Source of the DNA: Sanderia malayensis
Taxonomy: Eukaryota > Cnidaria > Scyphozoa > Semaeostomeae > Pelagiidae
Direction: 5' to 3'
Length of the DNA stretch: 64,000 nt
NCBI GenBank assembly: GCA_013076295.1
Contig: RQOL01000532.1
Coordinates: 3,038,001-3,102,000, forward strand
A program made the position numbers and the translations under genes. Below, piece after piece: positions 11,501 through 30,526 of the stretch (position 1 is the first letter of the stretch; every line of letters starts with the position of its first letter). Under the pieces are notes generated by a model, which was given only the letters and a program-made list of their open reading frames with translations, was not told where the DNA came from and did not search any database.

Positions 11501-14500
11501 GCTTCGCAAAACTGGGGGCGTGGTAACTCACGTATGAACATTATCAAATTGAACAGAGCAAGAAATGTTCTCTCACTAAGTATTACTACACTATAACGTG
11601 AAAAGATCACAACTGTGAAAAATACTAACATTTCTTATACCAATGGGATAGAAAGTCAGTTATGAGACGAAATTTAATAAATAAAATAGCTATGTGAATT
11701 TCTCTTAGGAAACAATGTCATGGGTACAGCAAGCATACAAAATTTGGGTACAATACATAGTCCTTTAATAAAAATTGATATAATTGCTTGGATGTATAGT
11801 GTATTAAGGACTTCTAGTTATTGGGCGTGGCTTTGTTTTCTGATTTCAATTTCTTTCACATATAGGTAAATAACGATTTTTTGAATAATCTTTCAAACAG
11901 AAATTTCATTAATGTATTGGAACTCAAGCCTAGCACAACCTCCGTTTTTGTAGCCAACGCCTCGCGGAAAAACAGATCTGCACACTAAATAAAGAGAGCT
12001 GCAGTGAAATTATCATTTCCATCGGCTTCACTGTTCTTTTGTTTTCACTCCTATCTAATATTCTTTTGGCCTTTTGTGAAACCGCTTCGAATTCGCTAAT
12101 CAGAAATTAAAAACTCTGTTGTTAGACTCCATGTTTTTGCGCATATCTACATCAAACGTGTGCTTATCACTCCAAGGGAAATTATCGATATTTTTATAAA
12201 CTGATTTTAATCGATTTGCTGTGTAGTAACCATGCTTTTGTCTGCGTGCCTCTTGACTGTCAGGCAGTAATTACAAGAAAGGAAGCCAGCTCGCCATAAT
12301 AGATTTGATCCTAGCTTTTTATTGCGAAGAAAAGTTCAAGCAGATGTTTTTTCCTACTCGTCCATTTCAGGTCCTTATCTGAATCAGATAAGTTAAAAGA
12401 AACGCGACTCGCTAAAACATATCCAAATTAGATCAAAATTTCACTTACCAAGCCTTTTCAACTATCTTATGGTTCCTTATTCTTATTGCCTTGTTTATCT
12501 CCCAAGGCACCTCAAATATGTACACTCTTGTGTTTTACACCTAAAACAAGACGTAGTCATAAAAATGGTGGCTAAAAGTTGCTTCGATAGCTCACATTTT
12601 TCAAGATGAAGCTCTGATAAATTAATTCCTAATGACAAAGGTCTATTTCTTAGGTTTCGCGCCAAAACTTCCAAAGGGTAAATAACTCGCACCAGGTTCA
12701 CTGAAAACAGGCCTTGGAACATATCCAATGGACTAGGCCGTACCTATTTGGCACGTGCCTGCTTTAAGATAGTAAATACATCTTTTTCCGATAAGCCTTT
12801 TCTGGATAGTAAGCAATGAAATGACTAATAGCTAGATAAATAAGCAAACTATAAACAGTCTGTTGAAATAACTTTTGCAACCCGCGAGGTTCTTTACCGT
12901 TATGTTTATCTTTCTAGGCAGCTGAAAGCTGAGCCAAATAACGTGGTGAAAAATAAAAACATTGCAAAAAATATAGGAGAATTTAAAATGAAATACTTCG
13001 TTAATTGTCTTTGTCGGCGTTTTCAGCTCTTTTGAGCGACATATTTGGACTAAATAATGTCAAAAGTGCCAAGAAAAATCTTCCTGTAACTGATAAACTT
13101 TAAAATGCTACAGGAAGAAGTCCCCATTAAAAGCCACAGTATCAAGGGAACTTTATCATTTCAAAATAAACAACATAAGTAATGTGGAATTGTCTTGCAT
13201 TACAATTGTTCAAAATTAGAAGAACTATAGATTAATACAAGGAATGTGTTATGATACAAGTATAAACATCAAGAGAAATCTGAAATAATAGAAACATCTC
13301 AAATTCTCTCGTGCTGTGCATTAAAATAAATGAAAAAGTTAACATAATCCCAAAATGCTTTTTGTTTGCATTTGCTATGCATGAAAAGTGACCCCAACTC
13401 CCACTTGTTGATTTGAAAAAGCGATAATAAGTTAGATTATGGTTTATTCCATTGGAAGAGTGGAAGATTGATAAAGCACGCAGGGTCACGAGAAGAAACG
13501 AAGCCACAAGAGACAATTTTTAATGCTTGTACTTATTCATGCAGCCATTTTCTTTCATCTGAGAAAGCGCAGCAATTTTCACAAACTCTCTTTTGCAGTT
13601 AGCCACTAAGCCAATGGATTAACGAGTTGGTCAAGAATGCACACCACAAATCTATGAGACGTGCTTTCTTCACGTTCCTTGCTCAAAACTCCCTCTCAAG
13701 CATGAAGAAATGCTTACTTAGTTGCAGTCTTTAATTATCCTGTTATACAGCAAGATATCTCATTAAACGTCCGCGCCGCGCATTGGTTTTCTAGCAAGCG
13801 CGATAATTCAACGCACTGCGCGTCACGGCTAAAACAGATGCGCTTCGCACAGTTGATAGCATCTTTGTTGACATCGCCTGGAAATTCGCTGGATTAATTT
13901 AAGGGAAAAAAAGCGCACACATTTCAATCATTTTCAATTGGCCTGCTTGATCTCTTTCTAAACCATTATAGCTTGTATACTTTCGACTTTAAAAAGCAGT
14001 TTTTGTCGAGCAGCGGAGACCAGCTAGAACCGCGCGGCAATGTAGAATTTCGCGCAGATTTTAGCAATCAACAAGGGAGTTGCGATCATCAATGAACCAA
14101 CTTTAACTAGTGGGCCTTGCATAAACATACAAAGACACAATAATGTTACCGAGAAACGAATCAACATGGATATATTAATCTGAAAACAGAGGGTTGCAAA
14201 TACAAAAAGCAGCAAGAGTTGCACGCGCCACTTTTGTTTACATTATTGACGTAAACAAAATATCACAGCATTATTTAACGGCAAACAAAGAAATCACGAG
14301 GTGCCTATCCTCTAAGCGTAATCGTGTTAAAGATGAGGAGAGATTTTGGCGATCAGTGGCCATTGCTATCAAAACGTAATTCAAGATTAACTAAAAACGT
14401 TTGTACCCAAAGCTTTATTTGGGTCAGCTTTTGTTAGCGTGGCCTGTTTATTGTTCATGGTGTTAGGCTGAAAATAAAACGGGTCAAAAGAAATTGACCA

Positions 14501-17500
14501 AGACACGGGTCAAATGTAGCGATAATTGGGTACGTAAATAAAGGGTGGAGCGTATTTGTTAGTAGCCCCCAGGGTGGGGCACAGAATTTGGAAGAGGGTC
14601 AACTGTCCCAATGTCCCACTTTTGTCTCTTTATTGCTCTCAGGCTTTAAAAGAGACATAAATCTTGGCCGGTATATCCAACATTTTATAATTCTAATCGA
14701 AATTGCTAAAATAATCATAACTTTCATTAACATTTCTTGACATTATTCTCGCACGATAAATCGACAAATTACTTCAGCCCTACGATATCCTAATAATTTA
14801 GCTATATATGAAATAACATACGATGTCAAAAACGTGTTTTTCAATAAGACCACTTCTAAATAATATTCATTAAATTTAAGACGATTCTGTGGTGAGTATA
14901 GCATAAAACTACACGCTACGCTTTTTTGAATGGGCCAGGCAGTGATATAGCTAAGGTTGTTGTCACAGCTTGTTGCAGTTACTGTATTCATTTACGAATC
15001 ACAGTCAAGCGAAATCACAGCAAAGCATTCCCATTGAAAAGTTTACATACAGATGTTTTTCGCTGGATGTATAGCTGTGTGCACGCTTGCGTCGCCTACT
15101 AATAACGATAGATAATAGTAATATGTACAGCAACAACGACTAAAGAATAGGCTATAATTTAAGCTACTAATCCACAATCTATTATCATCATATGTCAAAA
15201 GATCCCCATTCTCTGTCCATATTGGATTAATAATAACCTTGTTGTCCAACAGAACTGTACCCTCTAATTAGGCATCAACTTTCAATTTGCAGAGTATAAT
15301 TGTGCTATGATGTGCATGGAATACGCGCTGTTCACGTGTTCAAAGTCGGATTACGGTGCAGCACAATGCGATTTAGTTAATTCTAATGAACGGGATTAGA
15401 ATTCAATTCAAGTTAACATTTAAGTAACAGTAATCTTATTAAATATTCAGGACAGGGCACAGATGTACTACGAAGGAATCTCATTGTCATTCAATTGGCT
15501 TAGTTTGTTCTCTATTGTTTATGAGTTCTGCATGTCAGCTCAGTCGTAGAACGAGTTGTCAAGATTATTTTTATCGTCAAACCACAATTGGACTCCAGTT
15601 TCTGACTAATTTGGAAGCCTTTAATACCTTGGCCAGTATTATTGTCCACACCTAAGCCTATATATATACTGTCCATCAGACACAAAAAACAATAATTACA
15701 ATGACTACAATGGTATATAAGTACTAAAGCATTCCTGGAACTCTAGAGACACAAGATGGTCTTTGAAATGGAGCTTCTCAAAAAGTATAATAATTTTTAA
15801 AATTTCCAAATATACAATCTGTTCTTTTTATTGAATAGAAACAATGGGGAAGCATGGCTTGTTATTGCAACCCCAGATGACGCCATCCTCTTTCTGGACA
15901 AAGTGGGTCCTCGAAGGGGGGGGGGCAACAAGATGTTTTCACTCACATTGAATGCAACGAAAGAGACACTTGACATGATCACAAGGCCCGATGATACCAG
16001 TGAAGTTGTATCTCTAATGAAATTTCGTTTTTCAACGCGAGTGCGTTGTTAGTTGTCCCAAATGCATTGAAAGTAACGAAAGACAAAGCTCGCCACTAAC
16101 GGAAGGTGCAATTTATAACGATAGCCTACATGAGACCCAGTTTAAACAAATTTCGCCTGGAACACAAAACAACAAATTTCTGCTGTGTCGAACTAAATTG
16201 CATTTTATACGGTAGTTTTGCGACCCACTGTCGCAGTTGATTTAAATAGAATTTAATTCCACGCGACAAAAATGCGACAGTTTAGAGCAACTTGCACCAC
16301 TGCAGAATTAAGCGACAGAACTGGTCAACTACTGCCAAATTAAACTACCCAAAGTGACATTTGATGCAAACACCATGTTACCGTCGAATTTAATTGACAC
16401 TTAGCTTTGTTTGGCTGAATGATTTGACTGATTAATCGACACGGCAGAAATGCGGTGGCTAAACGGGGCCTACATGATTTGCGACAATACTTAGCATCGA
16501 CGATTCGCTGCTAACGTCATGCTTGCGTCAGTAGCCACCAAAATCTGGATATCCCCAATAATGCTCATTAATTCCTCGCGTCATTGTCACCTCCGTGAAA
16601 TATAAAATGTTCTCATCTTGGAAAGCTCTTAAGAGCTATCGGTTTTACTTGGATGATATATGTAATTTATCAGAGAACACAGATGTTCGGTGGAACCTCA
16701 AAAAAAGCTTCCTGCATACATATCCAATAAACTCTATGGGACAACGAGCTTTTCATATAGTTTGCTATAGTGGTACTGGCAAGTTATACAATTAAACGTA
16801 AAGTTTAATGTGTTATCTTAATAAATAGAGATGTTTTGGTGATCTCTAAGCTTCGTTACATCGTGATTCCGTATTTGATATTGTATACAGCGTTGACTTA
16901 AAGGTGCAGGGTGCAAATGCAGGCTAGCTTCAACATGTCTGTGAACGATAATATCACATTTATCAGTCGCCAAGCGTTGGCAAGAGATATATCGAGCTTA
17001 AATGGTTTAAAAGCAAGTCGCATGCATAATAGCACTGATTATCAGCGATAAAACATTCGCTTTAAATTGACATATGCTGGAGTACGCTTATAGCAGCTGA
17101 AATTGCCTGCAACCCTTTGAAATTCAACGCACGTGCGGCGCTGTGCAATTTATTCCACGTGAGATGGTGATGTGAGGTGCGCGCGCGACTCTCTCGTGCC
17201 TTACATCTGCAATTCAAATTAAAAGTCACCGCGCGCGGCCCGTCTGAGTTCAGATAATCTAACCTATTTTCCCCTCTCCAAACAATCCTATATCTTAGCC
17301 ATTGACTTAACACAACCACTCCTCTCGCCACTGATCAATGCTCTATGAGATTTTCTCCTGACACACTTTGTGTATGTGATGTTATATATGGTTCATTGTG
17401 CCGGGCCGTTACAATCTGTTATTCTAAATATATAAGAGTGTTGGCGCTGGGTCACGCTCTAACAACACTGGTCATCAACTGATTGAATATTCATGTGATG

Positions 17501-18679
17501 TATAAAGACATGTCTCGAGGAAGATTCATCTTTCATGAGATGACATTGAATAGTAGTCTGAATTTAGTATAAAGTATTTAATTGCTTATTTTATAAGCAA
17601 ATGGCCACACTTTCAACGGCTCCTGCCAAAGGTGGCATGCTTAGAAACACGAAAAAGATACAAAACATTGGCTGATAACATTCTGAATTCCTTTACAAGC
17701 GACGCTAGCTGTTGTGTAAACGCAACTGCAAGCGAAACAGCTTGTTCTATAGCAAAAGAGATCTCTTACGCTGGTATAATTGCTTGCACAAAAAGCAGCG
17801 GGGTATCCTTTGCACCACAGAGCAGTAGTAGGTGCCAAATCATACCAACCATTTTGGCTCAATACAATGCCAGGTGAAACATACATGTATTAACCGGGTG
17901 ATTAGTACTTAATAAAAGAACTCACTTTGCGGTATAAGAATACCCAAAGGGTAATCAACGAACCGATTTGAATTGGAATGGTTAAAGAGTGGGTGTTCTT
18001 TTGTCAAAGTGTTTGGTGTTTATTTTAAGCAAGCCTAGCTTCGTACTGACGAAAATAGCAGATACGACAAACGAATTGAATGGGACAAAGACAACGTCTC
18101 TTGCTGCTCTATTTAAACTTGTCAGTCAAAGTAGATAATGAAGTTCTAAAGAGAAAATATGGAGGCTATAATAACATGTTTGGAGCGAGTCAGCTGCAAT
18201 TTAAACCGCAATAAAAAACAACTGACAACAAGCATTCTATTCGAAGCGCGTGGTTTCAAAAGTCCCAATCAAAAGCAACACTATACACAGGCTATCTTTG
18301 TGTTGTTATGCCATCGATATATCTCCTTCTGTCTCACTGCATCCCACCTCTAGAAAATACAGCTCTCCATACTGTTCATCAATCCATTCCATCACGGCTC
18401 AACCAGGACAATAACGCGAATCGAGTGCGCGAGATATGGGAACTAACACGTTACGGTAAAAAACACTGCACGGGCACATATTGATTTCGTCTAACGAAGA
18501 AGCCTTATTGTTCAATTAAACAACACACAATTATTATACAATTTCTCTCAAACCAGGGAAAATTAATCGTACAAACAAATCGATAACGAACAGAAAAATC
18601 GCGGCATTCACATAGAGCAATTAGCTACCAAATACACAAAACAATATTATGATTTTTTAAATTATCGAGTCAATTTACT
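8515..18679. other. 10 kb gene desert between FEZF and PDHB
   Basis: No exon with both protein similarity and splice signals was found on either strand. Open frames are short (under about 95 codons) and look random. Two GC-rich CpG-containing patches stand out against the AT-rich background (about 13760-13860 and 17120-17260). A probable MITE lies at 16174-16452. Lying upstream of a developmental transcription factor, the region could hold its enhancers, but I see nothing decisive. Confidence 0.5.
16174..16452. mobile_element. probable MITE with TIR atttctgctgtgtcga
   Basis: The left end reads aaatttctgctgtgtcgaac and the complement of the right end reads catttctgccgtgtcgatta, an imperfect inverted repeat about 280 bases apart. 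The interior repeats short gcgacag/ctgtcgc motifs and has no coding capacity. No clear target duplication was identified. Confidence 0.5.
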
Positions 18680-24077
<5,398 letters not shown>

Positions 24078-25031
24078 TTTGTAAAACTGAGAAGGAGAAG
24101 GAAAGGAGCAAAAGGAAATCACAGGGATGTAAGGGAGAAAGAAAATATCCGGGGAAGGGAAAAGGCACCGTAATGACTTGGACCCAAGGACACTCAGGAA
24201 GCTACCAGGGTTTTTGCACGCTTAATTTGTGCGGCATTGCCTAATATTTTAGTAAATATATCCTCATTATTCATTAAACAACGCGTGAAAAATAATGGAT
24301 AAGCGATACCGCTTCGTTAATACAAAATTTTGATGTTTCTTTGTATCTCGAAGTTGAGAAAACCAAATCACTATTGCAATATTGCTATTTCGAAGCAACC
24401 GATATTATAATGCAGCAGTTTATATGAGATTGTTTATATCATGACTGTTTTTGCATGGATATTCTAGTGTATATAGATTAAGTGAAGGTTGCTCGGGGGC
24501 TTTTTATACAGTGACTGATAAAAACTTCGTAAATAAGAGGAAAATTGCACCCAAATATAGTCAAATGCAAAATTACAGTTTCATCAAGCTGGAAAGCACT
24601 CATGAGTGCGATTCGTAATCATAATGCCAGTCAGGAGGAAATTTCCTCATTCATTATGACAAGCCTTTTATAATCTACAGTAGAACAAGCATGTGACAAG
24701 TTGGTATTGGGCATTTGATAAAGCCAGTTTGAATGCGTGGGTAAATCACATCCCATGACAAAGCATTTCATATTGAAAGGGATATTAGCAAGCTTTAATT
24801 GCTTGTAAAGTTGTTATGCAAACCAATTTAACTGGCATTTATAGTACATCTCAGTTGAATACGCTGTTTATTTCATAGAGCTCAGAAGTGCAATAGATGG
24901 GACGTCGTGTGAGCAAAGTGTAATCAAATAGTAAACAAAATTATCGAGCACAGAAAACGATTGAATATATACAAGTTATACATAACCAGATAAGATATAT
25001 AATCTGTGGACATTGTTAAGCAGTAAAGATC
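24078..25031. promoter_or_regulatory. divergent promoter region between PDHB and GFI-type gene
   Basis: About 950 bases separate the start codons of two head-to-head genes. It must contain the 5' UTRs and probably both core promoters. A TATA-like stretch (agatatataatc) lies at about 24992-25003 upstream of the GFI-type ATG. Its use is not demonstrated, because the transcription start is unknown. Confidence 0.4.
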
Positions 25032-27773
25032 ATGCCTCGAGCATTTCTTATCAAAAGACGATTGGCTTATGTTTATGAAGCCGGCCCAGAAAGCGATGCA
25101 GAGTCAACTACATCATATGATAAAGAAAGATATCATCATCATGGTAAGAAGAAAAACGGCTTTTTTCATATTCGTAAACTTTTATATGCTGTATTTTATC
25201 AAAATGATCAATTTTCTTGCTGTTTTATCTTGATAGCTTCTCGAAACTACTATGAAACATTTCTTCCCATGCATCTTTCCGCGATTTTCCGCAACGACTT
25301 CAAAAGCTATTTGAATTATCTTGATTTGGCTTGATTTGTTTGAACTCCGCATAAAGCTTGATTTATTTCTCGATATTTCTAAAGACTATGTGATAGCGAT
25401 CTCAATTTAGATTTATAGCTGTGCGCAAATGCTAAAAAGCGGATAGAAAATCATATGTCGTGTCGCTTGTTTCAATGTTAAGACAAGAAATGACTTTCTG
25501 GTTGATTAATTGTTGTAGTAACTATGCCAGAAATGTACTTGTGAAATTTCCTCCCCGTCATTTTGCTTCACACTTTCAAAGGCTATAAATCTAGTCGTGG
25601 CACGGATTAATAACCTAACGGATAAATAAACGCTCTACTGACCCTTGAGACCTGATAAGAAAGCCTTCAAGATAATTAATTACAGATTCAGCTATGCGAA
25701 CAACGTGCAAGGGTTGGAGCAAACTTCCCTCCGAAAGTACAGAGCAACACATCCATCATTCTTTTCCAATACACTATCAACCTTATATTAAACTTCCTCA
25801 GACAATATTTTCACGATATCATGCATGCAGGAAATCTACAATTACGTAATCTAGTTGTTTACAACAACATGTTTGCTGAAGGAGATTTTTTAAGAGATTG
25901 ACGCATGTATTAAGCGCTCAATATTTGTTCTATTATTAGCCCACGTTGTAGTAAGTAATTAAGAAGGGGGAACAATAGGGTATATCTCCTCTTTAGCCTT
26001 TTTTTATTAGTCCCCCTCTTAATTGCGTCAAAGGCTGCTTCGAATCTTGTTTTCATCCCAGGGACAAAAAAAATTTTGTAAGAGGAAAGCTTTTTGCTTA
26101 TCACGTAAAGGGCATTTCTATACCATGCTTGTCGCTTCTTTGTTCGCCATTATATCCTTCTTTGTCGTCACTAATCTCTCTCTCTATTGGGCCTCATAGA
26201 GCAAAGATGGAGATCTCCATGACGGATTTTATTCTATATTGGACTCGAATATATCACCTTGTTTAGCGATTTAGCTTTAGTGATCGCTTTATCATGACTT
26301 AAGTTCGCCTGAAATCCAATGAATAATTACATAACATATTTGCCACTGCATGCTATGAAATGACAAACTACTGGTCTAAAAACAGAATATTGCACTGTTT
26401 ATGGTTCATTTATTCTGCTTTATCTGTCATGATTTATGTCTCATTCCATTCCTTGTGTTTGCAAACCTTTAAAAGCACGTTGACTCAATATCGCGTCATT
26501 TGGAGATAAGTTGGATAATTAACATTTGTGTGGCTCAGGAATGAGTTCCCTGTAGGCTGATTGATACCCTAACGTCCGTTACAAATGGTTCCCTGTATGA
26601 TGTCGTCATGATGAGAAAAACTTCCTCACCCATAACTAACTAGCGTTTCATTCAGTTGTATATCACATTGACCTTATCAAGATTTGTTGATTAACTCAAG
26701 GTTTAACATGCAGCTAATGGTCTTTGAAGCCCCTCCCTCCTTCATGATACTGTTTGTGCTGTTTGCACTACAGCTTGAAGTACTTCCTCCCTAATAGGGA
26801 AACCTCAAATCACTGCAATAAACATCAAACCACTTCATGTACAAGTGTTTGATTGAAAACAGTAAACGCACAAATGAGAATGTGCAACTTTGCATGCAGC
26901 CTATAGTTAAACAGCAGTAGGCTAATGTTTCTTTTATTATTTTGAAAAAAATTATCAGCCTGGAGGTTCTCAATCCACTAGTTCTTATATGCGGGTTTTT
27001 ACAGTAACACACAGCACGCTTACACCTGCATCCTCGAGCCAGGATCAGCGACTAATGTTTACAACTCTTAGATCGAGCATTGAATTTCTCACCCCCTTCC
27101 CTGTTCAAAAATCCCCTTTCCAAATCATTTTGACCGGCCCATATCTGTGTTTAACATGGTAAGGTTTTCTCAACTCAAAAACAGTATTACTTTAAGCAAC
27201 GCGTTTTGACGCATGTTATCTTTGTCATACGCAGGATGGAACTACGCGGGCAGTAGTCAAGACGAAAGCGAGTGCTCCTCAATGTCGTCATCATGTGGAA
27301 TAACGCCTCCGCGAATCAAAGTCACGGGCCATCACGATCCTGAGATGATTCCATCGCCTTCATCGAGTCAATCGTGTGACGAAGAACAATTCGAAATCAT
27401 TATACCGCAGCCGTTTATCAAGACCAAGAGCCGAGCTAGCACACAATACAGTTGCAGAGTATGCGGCAAATTCTTCAAACGCATGTCAAGTCTATCCACG
27501 CATCGGTTGATACATACGAACATCAAACCGTTTCAGTGCAGCAAGTGCGATAAGACCTTCCTGCGAAAGTCGGACATGAAGAAACATGAGTTAATGCACT
27601 CGGGCGAGAAGCCTCATTCATGCGACATCTGTGGCAAAGTCTTTAGCCAGTCGAGTAACATGCTAACGCACATGAGACGTCACAGCGGCGTCAAGCCCTT
27701 CGCATGCAAGCTCTGCGGCCGCGCTTTTTACAGAAAAGTTGACGTGCGGAGGCATCTATTGAGGCACAAATGA
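25032..27773 (+). CDS. GFI1: GFI1/senseless-type SNAG zinc-finger repressor
   Basis: Two exons: 25032-25143 and 27235-27773, phase-1 GT-AG intron of 2.1 kb, 216 aa. Exon 1 begins [10 protein letters not shown], a SNAG motif, followed by an acidic/Ser stretch and three histidines. Exon 2 encodes a Ser-rich linker and four C2H2 fingers near the C-terminus, with GFI-type signatures ([57 protein letters not shown]). GFI proteins bind DNA through the fingers and recruit LSD1/CoREST-type co-repressors through SNAG. In many animals they act in sensory neuron and hair-cell development. Vertebrate GFI1 has six fingers and fly senseless four, so four is within range. It lies head-to-head with PDHB. Reading from an ATG at the start of exon 2's open frame would lose SNAG and is not preferred. 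Confidence 0.92.
26793..27006. mobile_element. MITE copy (ATATAAGAACC family), degenerate, in the GFI-type intron
   Basis: The right end ttcttatatgcgggttttta matches the ends of the copies at 35622-35769 and 62622-62771, and the interior shares the taggctaatg-type core. The left end is poorly preserved. Non-coding. Confidence 0.5.
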
Positions 27774-27995
27774 GAAAAACAATCGTGCGTCAGCTATTGC
27801 GTGTTGAAACAAACTTGCATTGAAGGGAAACTTGCAAAGTACATCAGCTTGTCTCTCTGGGTATATCAATAATATAATACCGGACTTTCCAGCAACACAT
27901 GTGTAGCTTTCAAGTAGCTTTGATTACATGTTTTGCAAAACATTTATAAAAGAGAATTGTGATTATGAGTAACAAACTAAAGACAAGCAAGTCCA

Positions 27996-28001
27996 AATAA
28001 A
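27996..28001 (+). terminator. polyadenylation signal AATAAA of the GFI-type gene
   Basis: Canonical hexamer 223 bases after the stop codon, on the coding strand. It is the first AATAAA after the gene and a reasonable 3' end, implying a short 3' UTR. Not verified by transcripts. Confidence 0.5.
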
Positions 28002-28842
28002 TGAACAGTTTTGTATTTTGTAATTAATGTAGCTTTTAACCTGCGTTAAGTAGGGTATGGTTTGCAAATCGTTTAGATGCGCGACCTTTATTTATAAATT
28101 TGTATTTGCAAGAGTTCTAACTCAGTAATCAATTAATCTTTTTTTGTCATGTCCAGCTGGCCTGATTATCAAGACACGAGGATCTTATATTTATTAATGC
28201 TACAATTTTATTTAATAGCATGGTTATTGTATTTGAATGAACAAGTTTTAAAATATTCTTCCTTGTCGTTTCTTCCTCTCCCTCAAACCCTCAAGCCCTC
28301 TCCCCGCACCCCTCCCCTTCTCTCTCAACCCCTGCCTAGTGCCTACCCCTCTCTCTCAATCTGTCTGCTAAGGGGCTAATATTCATTCAAATGTATCGAA
28401 TCCAAAGATATTGAGTCTAAAGATATTGAGTCCACACAAATCAAGTCCGAATTCTTGTAGCAGAAATCTGTTTCAGTCAAGTTTCAATCCACGCCTGAGT
28501 GAGGATATATTGAGTCAAAATTATTCATAATTTCGTGATATCCTCCTTTACCCCTCCTCCGTGCTCTTTTGTGTGATGTAACAATCACGTGGTAATATCT
28601 TGAGTCATGCATGATTTACGTCAATATTTCTAATTCCACAACGAAAAATTCTATGTCCAATCATTAAACTAATTTGCCAAAGTATGTTTTTGTGTTTCAA
28701 AGAGGTATGCTGCATTCCACCATTATTTTCTGGCGAAAGTTTACAACACCACAAACTGCACAACTAATGAAAAATGTCATGATAATTCTACTGTTTATTC
28801 TACTCTAGCTCGACCACCAACAAATCAAGTTGCATAAAGTGG

Positions 28843-28914
28843 CAACAGAACCACATTATAATACAACCCCTGCATTCTCTTTGCAGGGGTTGTATTCTAA
28901 CGTGGTCCTGCTGT
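28843..28914. ncRNA. strong imperfect hairpin, candidate small-RNA precursor
   Basis: The left arm is at about 28844-28874 and the right arm at 28882-28913, with a 7-base loop. The 15 pairs nearest the loop (aatacaacccctgca against tgcaggggttgtatt) are perfect, and the outer part has only a few mismatches. Several A-C mismatches on the plus strand become G-U wobbles on the minus strand, so a minus-strand transcript would fold better. This could be a microRNA-type precursor or a small inverted-repeat transposon. No known miRNA is claimed. Confidence 0.4.
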
Positions 28915-29270
28915 TCGTGGTTCGGTTCTGTCATAATAATTTTACTCTGCATTTAATTTACTCTTTTCCTATTTCAAGGGTTCAAGAGATAAAGAAGAGT
29001 AATCGTGGCTTGTGAACCAGTTAACGTAGAACTCCTCAACTCTCCAAAGCACATATACCGAATATTGATGGGATTTTTAGTTCCAAAACTGCAAATTAAA
29101 TACGGAACAATATAGGCTGCTGCACTTCACAACAACACACTGAAATATACTTCCAATATTAGAAGCAGAGCTCTCAGGATAATTCAATAATGCGTATGTA
29201 AGAAAGATATCGCTATTATCACAACCCATAAACATAATTATGAGCATATCTATAGATTCTTACTGTCTAT

Positions 29271-29451
29271 CATGGGCGGTCTGGCCAGGGTGGCAAAGTG
29301 GCAAAGTGGCAAAGTGGCGATCGCCACCCGGGCTATCTGATTTTTAACGTAAACTAAAACTATGGGCCCTTTTTCGAAGACTTGGACCACTCAAAACCGG
29401 GTCCCTTTGGTTTGCCAGCCACCCTGCAATTGTGATGCCAGACCGCCCCTG
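29271..29451. mobile_element. non-autonomous hAT-type element (MITE)
   Basis: The left end catgggcggtctggc and the complement of the right end caggggcggtctggc form 15-base terminal repeats that differ at one base and match the usual hAT CAGGGG end type. The element is flanked by 8-base direct repeats ctgtctat (29263-29270) and ctgtttat (29452-29459), the target duplication length of hAT. It contains an internal gtggcaaa repeat and no coding sequence. Confidence 0.8.
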
Positions 29452-29699
29452 CTGTTTATACTGGAATCACAGTGCTCGATGTACAGAAGTATATAATGTA
29501 GTCTTTCTATAATATAGTTGCTGCTGCGTAGCGGAACGAAGTGAAGCGGCTGCGCAGTAGATTATAATCGAGTCCTTGTCGAGAAAAAATCTTGTTTGTG
29601 TGTTTGTGGCAATCCAATTCAATGCGCCTACGCCTGGCCTCAAATCCTCCTCCGTTTAGCCGCATGCTGCTTTTATTATTATCAATTCATCAATGGCGG

Positions 29700-30098
29700 T
29701 AATCTTTTTGCTGCATTGCAGTGAGACGTTTTAGGAACATTGGGAAAAAGATTTTTGGTTTATCAGCTAAAATTTTAGTAAGCTTCTGGGATGTCAAAAC
29801 CATGTCTCTTACCTTTAATCAGAGCATACATATTATTCAGTACATCCAAGAGTATTAATGTTTACAACGTTTTTGTAATGCAGTAAATTTAGGCCTGGTC
29901 CATCGTTCCGCAATAAATACACAAAGCTCTGATATATGGTACGTTTTTTGCCATTCTAGCAATTTAAATAGTATCATCATACTGTATGCTCTGTAAAAAT
30001 ATGTATATATCGACTTATTCCACCATTATTTTCCACAAAACGAGCATTGAACTGCTGTAGGCGCGAGTCAGGCATCTAGCGCCTTCGGCGCTTCATAG
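29700..30098 (+). mobile_element. single arm of the foldback element family
   Basis: The sequence from the aatctttttgctgc region to agcgccttcggcgctt aligns along its length to the right arm of the foldback element at 48165-48587 (shared tctgggatgtcaaaac-type, ggcctg-tccatcgttccgc and gagtcaggcatctagcgcc blocks). The second arm is missing. It abuts the telomere-like minisatellite at 30130. Confidence 0.7.
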
Positions 30099-30129
30099 CA
30101 GTGTCCTAAGCCTAAGGCCATTGCCTAAG

Positions 30130-30350
30130 CCCCTATGAACACAATTACGTCGAATACACTCCTGCGCAGTACCAATAACTACGCCACTGCGCATTCTGAC
30201 TACCTTTCTCCTCCACATAACGTAACCCTAACCCTAACCCTAAGGCCAATACCTCAGCCACTATGGACACAATTACGTAACATACGCTCCTGCGCAGTAC
30301 CAATAACTACGCTACTGCGCATTCTGACCACCTTTCTCCTCCGCATAGCG

Positions 30351-30384
<34 letters not shown>

Positions 30385-30491
30385 GGCCAATACCTCAGCC
30401 ACTATGGACACAATTACGTAACATACGCTCCTGCGCAGTACCAATAACTACGCTACTGCGCATTCTGACCACCTTTCTCCTCCGCATAGCG

Positions 30492-30526
<35 letters not shown>

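Noticed and set aside
17632..17886. Overlapping 81-codon frames on both strands
   Set aside because: Neither has splice context or recognisable similarity; overlapping open frames on both strands suggest chance.
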